Of a stretch of DNA of 64,000 bases, positions 61,925 through 64,000 are shown one piece after another. The stretch is from Acanthopleura granulata. Its lineage: Eukaryota; Mollusca; Polyplacophora; Chitonida; Chitonidae. The notes below the pieces were generated by a model that saw nothing but the letters and a program-made list of their open reading frames with translations, was not told where the DNA came from and did not search any database. Each line of letters opens with the position of its first letter. Within the stretch, counting starts at the first letter, position 1. A program made the position numbers and the translations under genes. The DNA lies in contig JABBOT010000080.1 in assembly GCA_016165875.1 (NCBI GenBank), positions 871,667-935,666 of the forward strand. Direction: 5' to 3'.

Positions 61925-64000
61925 GGACGATTATTAATACAATTATGTCAGGTGATATGGCTAGTTCCAACAGAATGCATGGGATATATCGGCGGAGAAG
62001 ATTACTATTTTCCTGGGCGATATCAGTGAATGTGGCACACTTTTACTCCTTCACATATATACGTACAGTTTATGAGGTTTATAGTGGTATTAAACATGCA
62101 TGCGATGAACAAATTAAATGGCAGACTCGAGTAACATTATACATATGACTATACTGACCATCTATATAGGAGAGATATATCTAATTTGACACAGAATCTA
62201 CCGGGCAAGAAAACCGAATTATACTTTGATCTGTCACTCGTGAGACTAACCCCTCGGTTCGTGTTAATCTTTAATAATGATGTAATAGATTTCCCAAACT
62301 AAGCAAGTCTACTATAAAAAGCAATTTCCAATCCAGTATATCCAGCTTTAAACGTGGCAAAATCACTTGGGTACTTAGTAAATATATGTAGAACGGTAGT
62401 ACCAGGCTTTCCAGGTTTCAAGTCCTTGAAAATTGACACCATGGATGCATGCATGGCGTCAATGAGTCGAATATTCTGTAGTTATATGAAATGTGCAATC
62501 AAACCAACTAAATACAAAAATTGAAAAAGAAAATCATCTAAGAATTGAACTCATATAATCTTGTAGCTGTTTCACATCTTATGTTCCATCTCATGCTCGT
62601 CTTAACAATTTCTGATAACATGCATGGTCGGCAGTTGTTTATGAAAATTCCGTCGACCCATTAGAGGTTGGTAAATAGACAAGGGGAGGTAACCCCGTAC
62701 TATTACAAAACAGTCGGAGTAGGGAGCAGCATGCAGTTACTCATAAATGAGTGGGTATATTGACTGAAAAAAAAATCGGATGTGTGTTCTTTGCCAATCA
62801 TGTACAGTTAGACGAAGATTTGACTTTTTATCATTAAGAGCTGTTAAAGGTTAAACACGTTTGACTGATGGTCAATCTATTCTTAGGGTGTATAAAATAA
62901 TGCTCTCTTTGTTTAACAAAAGTCATGGCTGATACAGAGCGCACGGACTACATGGTAAACACATTAAGATGAAAAGATTCGGCAAAGACATTGCCTTTGT
63001 TAACGGTGTGATAACGGTGAATTCCTTTTCCTGAGAAGGTATGCATCTCCCGGTTGGTATAATTTTTTTTAAAAATTTTTCAGTTATGTAGATCCATGAT
63101 TATGTTGCAAACGCGACATATAGATATTCTCTGTATGCATTCCATATACAACAATGTACCGACACTCAGAAACATATTTTAAACTTGGACCAGAATTACA
63201 GATTAACATCAGGCCTATGTTATAGTCTAATTCTCAGCGATCAAAGTAACTATGCATTGTTTCCGTGACACATGCAGTAAATGTGTAATAGCAATGCGTG
63301 GAAAAGGGAATGACAGCTAAAGAACATATACATATACAGCACGTTGTTTCACGTTTAATCATTGTATCACTCGATTATTAGATATAGGCCTACATGTACA
63401 TGTTTATAACCCGCTTGTGCGTGTGTTTCAATAAAAATAAACATCAGCCTATAATTAATTTTCTATCACCAAGCATAAATGGATTTATGACACAAATAAT
63501 GTAAAAAGTCTTGCAAACTTGGGGTATTTGTGCTGATTATATAAGAGACTCGCGTGGCTGACCTGTGGGTGTATAGTGTTGGCGAATATTACGTCTCCGG
63601 AGCCTATCGCTGACACCTTCGGCTCACAGGGAACGCAGCATGTATGTATACATGCATATAAGCTCATAGCTTACATTACAGGAGCCGGCGCGGGGCCGCA
63701 CACAGAAGATGCCCATAATGGCTGCTGTATAAATCGCCGTCAATCAGTATGATGCCTGCATATATGGTTCGCTCTATCAGCCTTAAGGAATCCACACAGA
63801 CAGGTCAACGCACATCGTTCATCAGTCATTACTGAATATATCATTACATATATGTAACCAAATATATCATACAATTAATTGCCAGACGCGGGAAAGTGAA
63901 CGCCCATTTTTGATTTGCGGGCATGTCTTTTTTGTGTTAAATTTTAAATATATCTGTATCCATTCACATTCAGTCATTATCTGTAAAATAAAACTAAAAA
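61925..64000. other. Intergenic right edge
   Basis: AT-rich to about 63530. From about 63540 to 63750 the sequence is noticeably richer in CpG ('ggagccggcgcggggccgca') and includes TATAAAT at about 63729. It could be the promoter or first exon of an unrelated gene, but no ORF supports that. Confidence 0.4.

Overview
The window is animal nuclear DNA: AT-rich, intron-dominated, with GT-AG splice sites, minisatellites and tRNA-derived SINE copies. The SINE sequence resembles elements I associate with molluscs (RUDI/BIVA-type), and the palindromic word TACATGTA is very frequent. I infer a mollusc, probably a bivalve or gastropod, but cannot name the species.

Two protein genes are supported, and they converge. 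At the left edge, on the + strand, is the last coding exon of GMP reductase (1936-2134), with a poly(A) signal at 2551; its other exons lie left of the window. Almost everything else belongs to one minus-strand rhophilin gene. I rebuilt it as 15 coding exons from the ATG at 58800 to the stop at 10776: 1,971 nt of coding sequence in 48 kb of DNA, giving 656 residues with HR1, BRO1 and PDZ domains in that order. All 14 introns are GT-AG, the reading phases agree across every junction, and an in-frame stop lies just upstream of the ATG. Intron 1 (18.3 kb) and intron 2 (12.8 kb) hold most of the DNA.

Layout: 1-1935 GMP reductase intron; 1936-2556 its last exon and 3' UTR; about 2560-7850 intergenic, with a degenerate ~150-bp tandem repeat and a 30-bp minisatellite; about 7851-10775 probable rhophilin 3' UTR, including a 28-bp minisatellite; 10776-58800 rhophilin; about 58840-59100 its probable promoter, with a perfect CRE octamer; 59100-64000 intergenic, with two SINE copies and a GC-richer patch near 63.6 kb.

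The most interesting non-genic result is a small non-autonomous DNA transposon family. It is about 218 bp long with roughly 25-bp terminal inverted repeats beside TA dinucleotides. Five copies or fragments are visible. Two full-length copies are 218 and 219 bp; the latter has terminal inverted repeats that match perfectly over 22 bp. Other observations are a SINE with a perfect 10-bp target duplication 32 bp upstream of rhophilin exon 10, a minisatellite with a 34/68-bp higher-order structure, and a possible alternative rhophilin C-terminus by retention of intron 10. I saw no autonomous transposase, reverse transcriptase, rRNA, tRNA or CRISPR array.
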